This document shows, piece by piece, positions 33,251-42,437 of a stretch of DNA of 64,000 nt. The DNA lies in contig JBJOII010000002.1 of the NCBI GenBank assembly GCA_046047235.1, positions 1 through 64,000 of the forward strand, given 5' to 3'. The position numbers and the translations under genes are program-made. The notes beneath the pieces are model-generated. The model was not told the origin of the DNA and did no database searches. It saw only the letters and a program-made list of their open reading frames with translations. Numbering within the stretch: the stretch's first letter is position 1; the number at the start of each line of letters is the position of its first letter. The DNA comes from JBMTVN01 sp046047235. GTDB taxonomy: Bacteria > Verrucomicrobiota > Verrucomicrobiia > Limisphaerales > JAHDYP01.

Positions 33251-34351
33251 ATGAGTTTGCCGTTTCAAGTGAATCCTTGCCTGGCGAATCTGCCGGTTTA
33301 CCAGCCGGGGCGGCCGGTGGAAGAGGTTGCGCGGGAGCTGGGGCTGGATCCCGCGGGTGTAATCAAGCTTGCGTCCAATGAGAACTCGCTTGGTCCGTCC
33401 CCGAAAGCGATTGCAGCGATGCGGGATGCCGTTGGGCGCGTGCACGAGTATCCGGACGGCAGCGCATTTCATCTGAAGCGGCGGCTTGCGGAGAAGCTTG
33501 GGGTTTCGTCGAGCAACCTGATTCTAGGGAACGGATCGAACGAGGTGTTGGAGTTTGTGGCTCACGCGTGCATTTCACCCGGTAGCGAGGTTGTGGTCTC
33601 CGAGTATTGCTTTGCGGTCTATCCGATTGTGACTCACCTGATGGGCGGGAGTCTGGTGACCGTGCCTGCGCGGGATTACGGTCACGATCTGGGACGAATG
33701 CTGGATGCCATTACTGATCGGACCCGCGTTGTTTTTGTGGCGAATCCCAATAATCCGACGGGAACGCATATTCCTGCCGGCGAAGTGGAAGCTTTTCTGG
33801 GTCGGGTTCCCAGCTCGGTACTTGTGGTCATGGATGAAGCGTACATTGAGTATCTGGATGATCCACTGGACCTGGTGCCTTGGGTTCTCGGTGGGGATAA
33901 ACCCAATCTCCTGCTGACCCGGACGTTCTCCAAGATTTACGGGCTGGCCGGGTTGAGGCTGGGTTACGGTGTTGGCGTTCCGGAAGTGATCAGTGTGCTG
34001 GAAAAGGTGCGTCAGCCGTTCAACATCAATCTGGTAGCGCAGGCAGGGGCCTTGGCTGCGTTGGACGATTCGGACCACACTGAACGCACTCGCGAGAATA
34101 ACTCCGCTCAGATGAGCTGGTTTGAGGAGCAGCTCGAAGCACTGAAACTGGTCTGGGTTCCTTCGCGTGCAAATTTTCTGCTGGTTAGAGTAGGTGAGGG
34201 GAGGTTGATCTTCGATCGCATGCAGCGTGACGGTGTGATTGTGCGTCCAATGGGCGGCTACGGCTTGCCGGAGTGGATCCGTATCAGCATTGGTTCGCCT
34301 CAGGAGAACCAGCGTTGCGTCAAGGCACTACAGGCTGCGCTGGCGGAGTAG
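33251..34351 (+). CDS. hisC: Histidinol-phosphate aminotransferase
   Basis: HisC transaminates imidazole acetol phosphate in histidine synthesis and may also act on aromatic keto acids. The 366-residue class I/II aminotransferase shows IKLASNENSLGPSPKAIAAM, LILGNGSNEVLEFVAHA, VVFVANPNNPTGTH, VVMDEAYIEYLDDP and the PLP-lysine motif TRTFSKIYGLAGLRLGYG. It is 55 bases downstream of pta, on the same strand. No other his gene is present in the window. Confidence 0.95.
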   Translation: MSLPFQVNPCLANLPVYQPGRPVEEVARELGLDPAGVIKLASNENSLGPSPKAIAAMRDAVGRVHEYPDGSAFHLKRRLAEKLGVSSSNLILGNGSNEVLEFVAHACISPGSEVVVSEYCFAVYPIVTHLMGGSLVTVPARDYGHDLGRMLDAITDRTRVVFVANPNNPTGTHIPAGEVEAFLGRVPSSVLVVMDEAYIEYLDDPLDLVPWVLGGDKPNLLLTRTFSKIYGLAGLRLGYGVGVPEVISVLEKVRQPFNINLVAQAGALAALDDSDHTERTRENNSAQMSWFEEQLEALKLVWVPSRANFLLVRVGEGRLIFDRMQRDGVIVRPMGGYGLPEWIRISIGSPQENQRCVKALQAALAE

Positions 34352-34399
34352 GCGGTTGCGGGGCCGGGTTCAGATTGCCGGGATGCTGCGGTCGCTGGG

Positions 34400-36754
34400 C
34401 TAGGTGGCGCTAAGCTCCTGGCTTAGCGCTTCCAGCAGGTCCTCAGCGGTGAACGGCTTGGTCAGAAACCGCCGGACACCCAGTTGTTCCAGCTCGTTGA
34501 CCTTGCCTGACTGGTCGGGGTCGTCCATCAGGCCGCTTGCAGCAATGACCCTGATTTCAGGGGCGATACGCCTTAGGCCCCTGACAAACGCAACCCCGTC
34601 CATGATAGGCATTACGATGTCCGCGAGGACTGCACGTAATTCCTGTCGATGCTGGGTAAAGAGCGCCAATCCTTCGGCTCCATCGGAGGCTGTGATCACG
34701 TCGTAGCCATGTTTGTTCAGGAGAGCTGAGGCGGAATCGCGGATGCCTTGTTCGTCGTCAACGAGGAGGATCAGTTCGCCATGTCCCTGTGGCAGTGCAG
34801 GGCGCTCTTCAGGCAGGGCGGGTTTAGCGCCGGGGCTGGCCGGGAGAAATACTTTGAATGTGGCTCCCTGACCGATCTGGCTGCTAATGCGGATAAATCC
34901 TCCGTGGCTTTGGACGATTCCCAGCACGGTGGACAGGCCTAGCCCGGGGTTCTTGCCGGTTTTTTTGGTGGTGAAGAAGGGTTCGAACATGTGTTCGCTG
35001 ACATCGCTGGGGATGCCCATGCCATCGTCGCGGACCGTAACCAAAACATAGGGGCCGGGTTTGGCATTGTTCTCCATGCTCACGAAGGTGGAGTCCAGCG
35101 TCACGTTCTCGCCAGTAACGGTAAGGTTGCCCCCATTGGGCATCGCATCCCGGGCGTTGACGCAGAGGTTCAGGACAGCTTGATGGAGCTGGGTGGCATC
35201 CCCGACCACAGGCCAGAGTTCGCGGGGGACATTGGAGGCGATCTTGATGGATTTGGGAAACGTCTCCTGAGCCATATGGATGATCTCCTTGATCAGGTGA
35301 CGGACTTGTGTTGAAACGCGCTCGCCTTGGATGCCCCGGGCGAAGGTCAACAGCTGACGCACCACATCTGCGCCGCGTTTGGCGCAGCCCTCTATGGTGT
35401 CAAGCATAGTGACCACGTAGTCATCGGTGAACTCAGCCCGAAGCACCTGTGCCGCCATGAGTACCGGCGAGAGAATGTTATTGAGGTCATGGGCGATGCC
35501 TCCTGCCAGGGTGGCCATGCTCTGCATGCGCTGGGCCTGGAATAGCTGCTGTTCAATGCGCTTTCGCTCAGTGATGTTCGATTCGAGGATGAGCAGGCTG
35601 CCATGCCCCTCCTCCTCGCTGTTGACCAGCCGCCACCGGCTGCTGACTGTGATCTTCTTGCCATCTCTGCGGAAGCGAATGGCCTCGCCCTGCCAGTCAC
35701 CTTGCTCGATTACGGCCTGCTTGGCGGTCTCGAAGGAGCCCAATCCCCAGTAGTCCAGATCAGGGGCTCGACGGCCGTGTGCCTCATCGCGACTGATCCC
35801 GGAGAGTTCCGCGGCGCCCTGGTTCCAGAATTGGATCTTGTTGTTGAGTTCGACGACAACCACAGCGTCGGGCACGAGATCGAGCAGTCCGGCCTGTTCG
35901 CGCAGGCGGGCCTCAGCCTCCTCGCGCTCGCTCACATCCCGCGCGAATCCCTGCATGCCTATGACCTTGCCTCTACGCATGAGCGGGCTCTCAACCAATT
36001 CCACGGTTCGGAAGCTGCCGTTCTTGTGCCTGACGGAGGCCCGGTAGCTCTGGCCTTGAATCCCGTAACGCATTGCCTCTTCGGTCTTCTCGATGACACC
36101 CGAGTTGGATGGTTCGTCCGTCAGGATCTCTCGATAGCTTTTGCCAAGCAGTTCGGTTGGCGTGTAGCCCAGCACTTCTGTGACTGATGGCGAGAGATAT
36201 TCAAAGCGGCAGGAAGTGTCGTGACGATAGAAGAACACCTCCCGGCTGCCCTCGATTAGGAGGCGGTAGCGTTCCTCGCTTTCGCGCAAGGCGATTTCGG
36301 TGGCCAGCCTGGCTTTGGCCATGCGCTCGCGTTCAAGAGTATTTCTCAGCGTAGGCAGGAGCTTGTCCAAATCACCCTTCGAAATGATGTCTGCGATATA
36401 CCCCGACTTCGGGCTTGCTTGCCCATCAGAGTCGCTTTGGGCGAGAAGTATGATTGGTATTCCGAGGGCCTGCTGCCTGATGTGCTCCAAGGTGCCGGGC
36501 TTTTCTAACCCCGGGAGAGCGTCGCTGAGCAGGATCATGTCCGGTGCATTTTCGATCAGGGCATGTTCCACGGAATCAGCACTCCCACAGACAGTGATCT
36601 TCGTGAGTTGTCCGCCACCGAGTTCCTTCTCGATGCGCACTGCGTCGCTGTTGTTGTCCTCGCCCAGGACTATTCGCATCGGCTCGGCCGGATCGTTTTT
36701 GTAGGTCGGTTGGCGGGAGGATGAAGGGGAGGAGTCTGGATTGGGCTCGGACAT
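34400..36754 (-). CDS. Cytosolic hybrid sensor histidine kinase (receiver-PAS-PAS-HisKA-HATPase-receiver)
   Basis: The frame opens at 36799, but the ATG at 36754 (MSEPNPDSS) has an AAAGG ribosome site, giving 784 residues. The N-terminal receiver-like domain (about 25-140) has an acidic pair in LGEDNNSD but reads LLSDALPG around the acceptor. Two PAS domains follow (about 160-280 and 290-405). The HisKA H-box is LAGGIAHDLNNILSPVLM, and the ATPase has NLCVNARDAM, DDGMGIPSDV and PGLGLSTVLG. The C-terminal receiver (about 665-784) has LLVDDEQG and AVLADIVMPIMDG. No membrane helices are seen. The kinase core closely resembles that of the CHASE2 kinase at 28395, suggesting paralogy. Confidence 0.92.
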   Translation of the reverse strand: MSEPNPDSSPSSSRQPTYKNDPAEPMRIVLGEDNNSDAVRIEKELGGGQLTKITVCGSADSVEHALIENAPDMILLSDALPGLEKPGTLEHIRQQALGIPIILLAQSDSDGQASPKSGYIADIISKGDLDKLLPTLRNTLERERMAKARLATEIALRESEERYRLLIEGSREVFFYRHDTSCRFEYLSPSVTEVLGYTPTELLGKSYREILTDEPSNSGVIEKTEEAMRYGIQGQSYRASVRHKNGSFRTVELVESPLMRRGKVIGMQGFARDVSEREEAEARLREQAGLLDLVPDAVVVVELNNKIQFWNQGAAELSGISRDEAHGRRAPDLDYWGLGSFETAKQAVIEQGDWQGEAIRFRRDGKKITVSSRWRLVNSEEEGHGSLLILESNITERKRIEQQLFQAQRMQSMATLAGGIAHDLNNILSPVLMAAQVLRAEFTDDYVVTMLDTIEGCAKRGADVVRQLLTFARGIQGERVSTQVRHLIKEIIHMAQETFPKSIKIASNVPRELWPVVGDATQLHQAVLNLCVNARDAMPNGGNLTVTGENVTLDSTFVSMENNAKPGPYVLVTVRDDGMGIPSDVSEHMFEPFFTTKKTGKNPGLGLSTVLGIVQSHGGFIRISSQIGQGATFKVFLPASPGAKPALPEERPALPQGHGELILLVDDEQGIRDSASALLNKHGYDVITASDGAEGLALFTQHRQELRAVLADIVMPIMDGVAFVRGLRRIAPEIRVIAASGLMDDPDQSGKVNELEQLGVRRFLTKPFTAEDLLEALSQELSAT

Positions 36755-36997
36755 GGATTTGACCTTTGTGCGTGGAGATTCTGAAAGACGAAGCCTCACG
36801 TCAACCCTGTGCAGGGCCTTGAATGTGAGAGCCAGGCAAAGTCCGACACGTCGATTTGTTGTTGAGAGCAGTCATTTGTCTTCCTGTTGATACCAGTCGA
36901 GCGGTTTCAGGCAGGTCTCAGGCTTGACTGAATCATGCTTTGCGTTGGATAGAAATACCGTTTCCGTAGGATTAGCAGAACAGAAAGCCATCCGAGT

Positions 36998-37513
36998 ATG
37001 CCAATTTACGAGTTTGCCTGCCCCAAATGCCGGGTGATTTTTAATTTTCTTTCGAAGCGGATTAACCCCGACCGGAAGCCTGTTTGTCCCAAATGCGGGA
37101 ACAAGAAGATGACCCGGGAGATCAGTCGGTTTGCTATGGTGAAGGGTCTGAAGGAACCGCCTGCAGGAGGAGAAACGGGAGGGATGGATGAGGGGATGCC
37201 TGACTTGGATGATCCTCGGGTGGCGCGGGCCATGGGGGAACTTGAGCGAGACATGGAGCACATGGATGAAAATAATCCCAAGCACATGGCCCACATGATG
37301 CGCAAAATGAAAGACGTGCTCCCGCCCGGAACCATGCCCAAGGAACTGGATGTGGCGATCCGTAGGCTCGAGGCCGGTGAAGATCCCGAGAAGATCGAGG
37401 CCGACATGGGTGACGTGCTCGGAGACCTCATGGGGCCCGAAGGCGAGGACGATGGCATGGGTGGCTATGGCGGAGGCAGCTACAGCCGCGATGCCGGTCT
37501 TTACGACTATTAG
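36998..37513 (+). CDS. FmdB-family zinc ribbon protein
   Basis: The 171-residue protein begins with MPIYEFACPKCRVIFNFL, the standard FmdB opening, and has a second knuckle VCPKCGNKKM, so one zinc ribbon is complete at residues 1-42. The remainder is a Met- and Asp-rich helical region (MEHMDENNPKHMAHMMRKMK) and a glycine/tyrosine tail (GGYGGGSYSRDAGLYDY). FmdB proteins are small putative regulators of unknown mechanism. The long C-terminal extension is typical of versions in several environmental phyla. It is divergent from the hybrid kinase, with 243 bases between in which I see no clear motif. Confidence 0.85.
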   Translation: MPIYEFACPKCRVIFNFLSKRINPDRKPVCPKCGNKKMTREISRFAMVKGLKEPPAGGETGGMDEGMPDLDDPRVARAMGELERDMEHMDENNPKHMAHMMRKMKDVLPPGTMPKELDVAIRRLEAGEDPEKIEADMGDVLGDLMGPEGEDDGMGGYGGGSYSRDAGLYDY

Positions 37514-38796
37514 CGCGCTGGTTTCTGGAGGAAAACGAAGGCCCCGCGCTTGTTTCCGCTGACGATGTCCAGTAAGCCGTCGGCGTTTAGGTCGGCCGTG
37601 CCAACCTGAGTCCCCACGCCCGAATTGTCGTCCACACACCAGGGAACGTAACTGGCCTGATGGTGGTCGCCTCGCACCAACTGGAACCAATACACCACGG
37701 CTGGCGCATTGGGTTCGATGTCACCCTGAGGTCCATGGGCCCAAAACCTCTTGCCCGTGATAATGTCAGGCAAGCCGTCGCCGTTGATATCGCCGAGGCT
37801 GATGGCGTGAGGTTGGGTGAAGACGATCCCATGAGGGCTGTCAGCGGGGCGTTTCCCCACCAGGGTATGCTGGAGAAATGAAATCTGGCCGTCCTTGCGC
37901 GTTTGTTCCCACCAGACCAGCCAGTTCCCGTGACAGGCAAAAGAGGTGATCACGTCGTTCAGACCATCTCCGTTGACGTCCATGGCATACATTTGTGCTC
38001 CGCCAACGGGAATTCCCTCATCGGTGGGGGGGCTGAAAACAAAAGGGTGATGCTTCCAGACGGGATCGTTTTCAAGTGATGCCGGTTGTTCCCACCAACC
38101 ATCCTTCTCAAGTAAATCCAGGCGTCCGTCTCCGTCGACATCCCCGATCCCCAGCCCGTGGGTGTAACGATGGTATCCACGCTCGGGGGTGACTGGATGC
38201 CACGACCAGGCTCGCGAAGGATCATTCCAGTCAGGAGCGGCAAAGCCAAATTGCCCTGCGTTGTTACAGATCAGCTCCGGCAAACCATCCCCGGTTAGGT
38301 CTGTGAACTCAGGGGATTCATTGTCTACTTTGGCGAACACCGTGTGACGTTGCCAGTGGCCGTCGCGCCCCTTGGGGTTTTCAAACCAATGCGCCGGTTC
38401 GCCGGGCATCCCTACCAGGAGGATATCCACCCATCCATCTGAGTTGAAATCGTAGGTCCACTTGAAGAAATCGTCGGAGTAAGCATTGTTGGAGCCTAAC
38501 GCTCCCTCATATCCTTGAATCGTCTGTTCCGTGCCGTCCGCATCCTTCTTCTGGAAAGTGGCAGTCGCAGGTCGATACTCGTGGCGATTCTTGTAGTTGG
38601 GTCCCTCAAACCAGAAGGGGCCGTAGACCACGTCCATGACACCATCGTGGTTGATGTCCCCTGCGGCCGATCCTTCAGCCCAGAATTGGTCCGTAACCTG
38701 GAGCTTCTCGAACGCAATGGGTTCCAGTGCCGCGAGCGTGGATGCAATCAGGGTGGAGGTTGTCACGATCCCCAGGAAGGATGAGGGCAGGTGCAT
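37510..38796 (-). CDS. Secreted FG-GAP/VCBS beta-propeller protein
   Basis: The ATG at 38796 (MHLPSSFLG) begins a signal peptide and gives 428 residues. The mature part is a series of FG-GAP-like repeats with calcium-binding Asp/Gly loops: GDINHDGVMDVVYG, DFNSDGWVDILLVG, DLTGDGLPELICN, DVDGDGRLDLLEK, DVNGDGLNDVITS, DINGDGLPDIITG and DLNADGLLDIVSG. Seven repeats fit a complete seven-bladed propeller. The tryptophan-rich inserts (PFWFEGPNY, WWEQP, WLVWWEQ) recall the 'W-F-E-N' repeat proteins of Planctomycetes and Verrucomicrobia. It overlaps the FmdB stop convergently by four bases. Its role is unknown. Confidence 0.85.
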   Translation of the reverse strand: MHLPSSFLGIVTTSTLIASTLAALEPIAFEKLQVTDQFWAEGSAAGDINHDGVMDVVYGPFWFEGPNYKNRHEYRPATATFQKKDADGTEQTIQGYEGALGSNNAYSDDFFKWTYDFNSDGWVDILLVGMPGEPAHWFENPKGRDGHWQRHTVFAKVDNESPEFTDLTGDGLPELICNNAGQFGFAAPDWNDPSRAWSWHPVTPERGYHRYTHGLGIGDVDGDGRLDLLEKDGWWEQPASLENDPVWKHHPFVFSPPTDEGIPVGGAQMYAMDVNGDGLNDVITSFACHGNWLVWWEQTRKDGQISFLQHTLVGKRPADSPHGIVFTQPHAISLGDINGDGLPDIITGKRFWAHGPQGDIEPNAPAVVYWFQLVRGDHHQASYVPWCVDDNSGVGTQVGTADLNADGLLDIVSGNKRGAFVFLQKPAR

Positions 38797-38909
38797 GGGG
38801 GAAGTTCTCTCAATAAGCAGGCGTTGGGTCAAGTCGCTGCGCGGAGACCTGCGGCAATCCGAAGCATCCAAGTCGTGGGCAAAGACAGGGGGGAGGCTTC
38901 CGACGATGC

Positions 38910-39899
38910 CTAATCAAAGACCCGCAGCCGCAGATCACGCAGGCAGAAGAGATCACTGTCGGCCAGTCCCCTGAGCTTGCGGGCTCCGCTGTGGCGTTGG
39001 GGACTGAATCGGGATCGATGGCGAGCGAACAGCTGCTCAATGAACGTGCCACCGCCAATTGCCAGGCCGTCGGTGAAGTAACGCACTCGACAGCAAAGAA
39101 AGTCGCGTAAAAGCAGTTTGCCTCGCTGATTTAAGATCGTGACCGCTTCATCGCGGGTGAGCTGGGATCGGTTGCGAAACTTGACGTCGAGCAGCCGTGT
39201 ATACAGATCGCAGGCCCTTGAGAAGGACGGTAAATCGCCACCCGCGAGAGCGTTCCCGATGACCCTGACGCCTTCTCTGGCGCGCCGCTTTCCCGCCATC
39301 GCCTCCGCATAACCGCACCACCTGTAGGTGCTTGGATTCGACGTGATTCTGGCACGGACGGGGTTGAGATCGATGTACGCCGCCACGGCCGCCAGAGCCA
39401 CGCCGTTGCCTTCAACGAGGACGCTTTTGAATCGATTTTCCCAGAGCGTGCCTTTTCGCCGATGCCGGGCGTTGAACCACTGAGTGAAGCGTTGCTTAAG
39501 CTGCTTCATAAAAGCACTGAGATCCCACATCCGGCGGAAAAAGGTCTCGAGGAAAGCCTCCAACCCTAATTGATCGCCCGTCTTCTCATAGGACTGGATG
39601 CGCTCGCGGATTAAGTCCACGTCCACTGGGCATGAGAGACAGGCGAGCTTTTGGAGTAACTCATCCGGAGAGGGAAGAATGTCCGGGCGAGGTGGGACTT
39701 GCAGGAGAATATGGAAGTGGTTGGACATAATTGCGTAAGTGACCACCCGCACTTCACAAAAATCTTCCAGCTCACGCATGAGCGACCTGAAATACTCTTT
39801 TTCGGCAGTGCCAAAGACGTGGCGCTTATCAACGATGCGAGAAATGCAGTGATACGTACCCATGGACTCCGGGCCAACCGTCAGACGACTCCTCCTCAT
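38910..39899 (-). CDS. REP-associated tyrosine transposase (RAYT, Y1_Tnp/IS200-like)
   Basis: The ATG at 39899 (MRRSRLTV) gives 329 residues; the frame is open further upstream. The fold is the HUH single-strand nuclease: YHCISRIVDKRHVFG, the metal motif SNHFHILLQV (HFH) and the catalytic tyrosine region AAYIDLNPVRARI. WFNARHRRKGTLWENRFKSV lies between. RAYTs are domesticated or single-copy relatives of IS200 that mobilise short palindromic repeats. Two GTCTGTCCCTT repeats lie just upstream at 39954 and 40002. The gene looks intact. Confidence 0.92.
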   Translation of the reverse strand: MRRSRLTVGPESMGTYHCISRIVDKRHVFGTAEKEYFRSLMRELEDFCEVRVVTYAIMSNHFHILLQVPPRPDILPSPDELLQKLACLSCPVDVDLIRERIQSYEKTGDQLGLEAFLETFFRRMWDLSAFMKQLKQRFTQWFNARHRRKGTLWENRFKSVLVEGNGVALAAVAAYIDLNPVRARITSNPSTYRWCGYAEAMAGKRRAREGVRVIGNALAGGDLPSFSRACDLYTRLLDVKFRNRSQLTRDEAVTILNQRGKLLLRDFLCCRVRYFTDGLAIGGGTFIEQLFARHRSRFSPQRHSGARKLRGLADSDLFCLRDLRLRVFD

Positions 39900-39953
39900 G
39901 CGAAGCAGCGTAGAGCCAGAAGGCGGAGGGTCAACGGTTTTTGAAAACAAAGC

Positions 39954-40012
39954 GTCTGTCCCTTTGTAAGGGCCACGGGTTGACTTGGTTGCAAATAATA
40001 GGTCTGTCCCTT
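39954..40012 (+). repeat. Paired GTCTGTCCCTT direct repeats beside the RAYT gene
   Basis: The 11-base word GTCTGTCCCTT occurs at 39954-39964 and again at 40002-40012. The first copy continues into a small hairpin, CCCTT-TGT-AAGGG, at 39960-39972. Short words with a foot hairpin near a RAYT are typical of its mobile REP-type elements. Confidence 0.6.
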
Positions 40013-40040
40013 AGTGGGGAGGGGGGGCATAGTGGCAGGG

Positions 40041-41717
40041 ATGTACAACGGAAGGCGAGCAGGGGTAAATCCGACGGTGGGGATTGGTGTGGTGGGGGTG
40101 GTGCTCTCGGTTCTGTTGGGATGGCTGACATGGCTGGATACGGGGCGGCGTGACCTGGAGCGTTTTGAGGGGGTGGCGGAGCAGGTGCGGCAAGAGCTGG
40201 AGACCCGGGTGGAGAGTTATGATCGGGAGTTGGTCCGGTTAGCGGAATGGTATGGCTGGCGGGATGCGGTGGATCCCGCGGTGTGGTCGAATCGGGTGGA
40301 AAGGATGAAGCTGCCGGTTAACTTCCCGGCGTTAGTTCGACTGGCGCATTTTGCCAAGCAGGGGGAGTGGGGTGGTACGGGGGCGCCATTGTTCGAGATC
40401 GATCGTATCGTGACCATGCGGCAGGAGGAATCCGGTTGGGGTTTGGAAGGGTATGGGTTTGATGAGGGGAGCCGGTATGGAGGGTTGGAGGAGTGGATTG
40501 GACCAGAGGGGGTGGCGAGAATTTGGGGGGGATTGAGTGTTCGGTCGACATCAGCTCAACAGGTGGAGGACATGGATGGAGAGGGAGCGGCTTTCACGCT
40601 TTTCACGGGGGTGTATGAGGAGGGGATGCCTGCGGTGCGTGAGGTAGGGGAGGTTTCGTTTGAGGATTGGCACAGTGAGCGGAACGCGAGTAGGCGAGGG
40701 TATATGAAGGGGGTGATTGCGGGCACCCTGGGGGTGGAGAGGTTGATGGAGTCGATTTTTGGGGGGAGGGCATTGGAGGTGGAGTTTGATTTGTATGCTG
40801 GGGGGGTGGATGAGGGGAATCGGTTGACGCGTTTGGGGGAGCCGGCTCTGGAGGTTGGCAGGCTGGGCAGGGTGAAGGAGTTGCGGTGGTATAGTGACCG
40901 GTGGAACATGGTGGTGGTTCCGAATGTTCGGTTTTTCGAGGGATCACTTTGGATGCGGCCGTGGCTGGTTTTGGTGTCTGGTTTCCTGCTGAGCGGGACT
41001 TTGGCGGGTTTGGTTGGGGTGCAGTATAAGGGGCGTGCTGCGGCGGAGGCGTGGGGTCGTGACTTGGAGGTTGCGAGAGGGGAGTTGCAGTTGGTGACGC
41101 GTGAACGAGAAGTATTTCAGCGGAATTTGCATGATGGTGTGCTGCAGTCGTTGTATGCGTCGATTTTGGGGTTGCGGCGGGCGCGTCGAGCCTTGTTTGT
41201 GGATCGGGAGAAGGCGGCAGATTTGATTGAGGGGGTGGTGAGTGAGGTGGAGGAGGGGATGGAGACGATTCGCGGGTATTTGAGGGCCGGGGGGGCAGAG
41301 GAAGTGGTGGCTGCGACTTTGGCGGGGCGGTTGAGGGGGTATGTGATGGCCTGCAACCGTATTGGGGGTGCTGTGGTTAAGCTGGAAGGGGAGTTGGCGG
41401 TATTGTCGCGCTTGTCCGACCAGGTGGCCACGCAGGTTTTCTATGTGGTTAAGGAAGCGGTGAGCAACGCGAAGCGGCACAGCAATGCCGGGGAGGTGCG
41501 GGTGTGGACGGGGCTGGAGGGTGATGGGGTTGAGGTGAGCGTGGTGGATGGGGGTTGTGGTTTTGATTTGGGTGCTGTGGTTGGGGCAGGGGAGGGTTTG
41601 CGGTCCATGCGGGAGCGGGTGGACGAATGTGGTGGCAGGCTGGAGGTGCGGTCGGTTGAGGGGGGAGGCACGGAAGTATGCTTGCGAGTGCGTTTGAGTG
41701 GAGAGGTTAAGCAGTGA
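40041..41717 (+). CDS. Membrane sensor histidine kinase of the NarX/HisKA_3 type
   Basis: The ATG at 40041 gives 558 residues. A membrane helix (VGIGVVGVVLSVLLGWLTWL, about 12-31) leads to an extracytoplasmic sensor region (about 35-310) resembling CHASE domains (LVRLAEWYGWRDAVDP, VNFPALVRLAHFAKQ). A second helix (LVLVSGFLLSGTLAGLVGV, about 315-335) is followed by a HisKA_3 domain with the histidine in FQRNLHDGVLQSLYA. The ATPase has VVKEAVSNAKRHS, VDGGCGFD and GLRSMRERV. Its stop overlaps the next gene, so kinase and regulator are translationally coupled. Confidence 0.9.
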   Translation: MYNGRRAGVNPTVGIGVVGVVLSVLLGWLTWLDTGRRDLERFEGVAEQVRQELETRVESYDRELVRLAEWYGWRDAVDPAVWSNRVERMKLPVNFPALVRLAHFAKQGEWGGTGAPLFEIDRIVTMRQEESGWGLEGYGFDEGSRYGGLEEWIGPEGVARIWGGLSVRSTSAQQVEDMDGEGAAFTLFTGVYEEGMPAVREVGEVSFEDWHSERNASRRGYMKGVIAGTLGVERLMESIFGGRALEVEFDLYAGGVDEGNRLTRLGEPALEVGRLGRVKELRWYSDRWNMVVVPNVRFFEGSLWMRPWLVLVSGFLLSGTLAGLVGVQYKGRAAAEAWGRDLEVARGELQLVTREREVFQRNLHDGVLQSLYASILGLRRARRALFVDREKAADLIEGVVSEVEEGMETIRGYLRAGGAEEVVAATLAGRLRGYVMACNRIGGAVVKLEGELAVLSRLSDQVATQVFYVVKEAVSNAKRHSNAGEVRVWTGLEGDGVEVSVVDGGCGFDLGAVVGAGEGLRSMRERVDECGGRLEVRSVEGGGTEVCLRVRLSGEVKQ

Positions 41718-42373
41718 GTGAATTGAACAAACCGATTCGGGTGTTGGTGGTGGATGACCACAGGGTGGTTCGAGCCGGGGTGGTGGCAATCTTGGGGGAT
41801 CATTCTGATCTCGAGGTTGTCGGGGAGGCTGGGAGTATGGCTGAGGCAATTTTGTTGGTGGACCGCGTGTCGCCGGATTTGGTTTTGATGGATTTGCGAC
41901 TGCCCGATGGGTCCGGGGTGGAGGCTTGTCGACGGCTCAAGGCCAAGGGGGTGGAGAGCAAAGTGGTTATACTGACCTCGTATGTGGAGCCGAATTTAGT
42001 ATTTGAGGCCTTGGAGGCGGGGGTGGATGGGTATGTCTTGAAGGACAGTCAGGACGGGGCATTGGTGGCGGCGATGGTAGCGGTAGTGAGGGGGGAGCAA
42101 GTTTTATCGCCGGCAGTGACCCAGGCTCTAGTGGAATGGGGTGGGGGTGCGGGTTGGGGTTCCGCCGGGGGCATTGGTCTCTTGAGTGGTCGGGATTTAT
42201 CGATGTTGAAGCTGGTTGCGGAGGGGCTGACGTATAAGGAGGTGGCGGACCGGCTGCATTTGGCGGAGAAGACCGTGCGGAATGCCTTTAGCGGCATGAT
42301 GAGCAAAGTAGGAGTGAGCTCGCGCTCCAAACTCATTGTGGAGTATGTGCGTGCGATGTCGGATATGGCATAG
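41714..42373 (+). CDS. NarL/FixJ-family response regulator
   Basis: The 219-residue protein starts at a GTG that overlaps the kinase stop (GTGA). The receiver (about 10-125) has the acidic VVDDHRVVRAG, the acceptor Asp in LVLMDLRLPDGSG, VILTSYVEP and the Lys in GYVLKDSQDG. The LuxR-type helix-turn-helix (about 155-219) reads LSGRDLSMLKLVAEGLTYKE and VADRLHLAEKTVRNAFSGMM. Together with the preceding kinase it forms a complete two-component system. The RCC1 gene that follows after 64 bases is the most obvious candidate target. Confidence 0.95.
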   Translation: MSELNKPIRVLVVDDHRVVRAGVVAILGDHSDLEVVGEAGSMAEAILLVDRVSPDLVLMDLRLPDGSGVEACRRLKAKGVESKVVILTSYVEPNLVFEALEAGVDGYVLKDSQDGALVAAMVAVVRGEQVLSPAVTQALVEWGGGAGWGSAGGIGLLSGRDLSMLKLVAEGLTYKEVADRLHLAEKTVRNAFSGMMSKVGVSSRSKLIVEYVRAMSDMA

Positions 42374-42437
42374 AGGGACATTCCGGCAGGACGTATGCCC
42401 CTAGGCGCGGAGGGGAAGGCTTGGTTAAGGTGCATCT

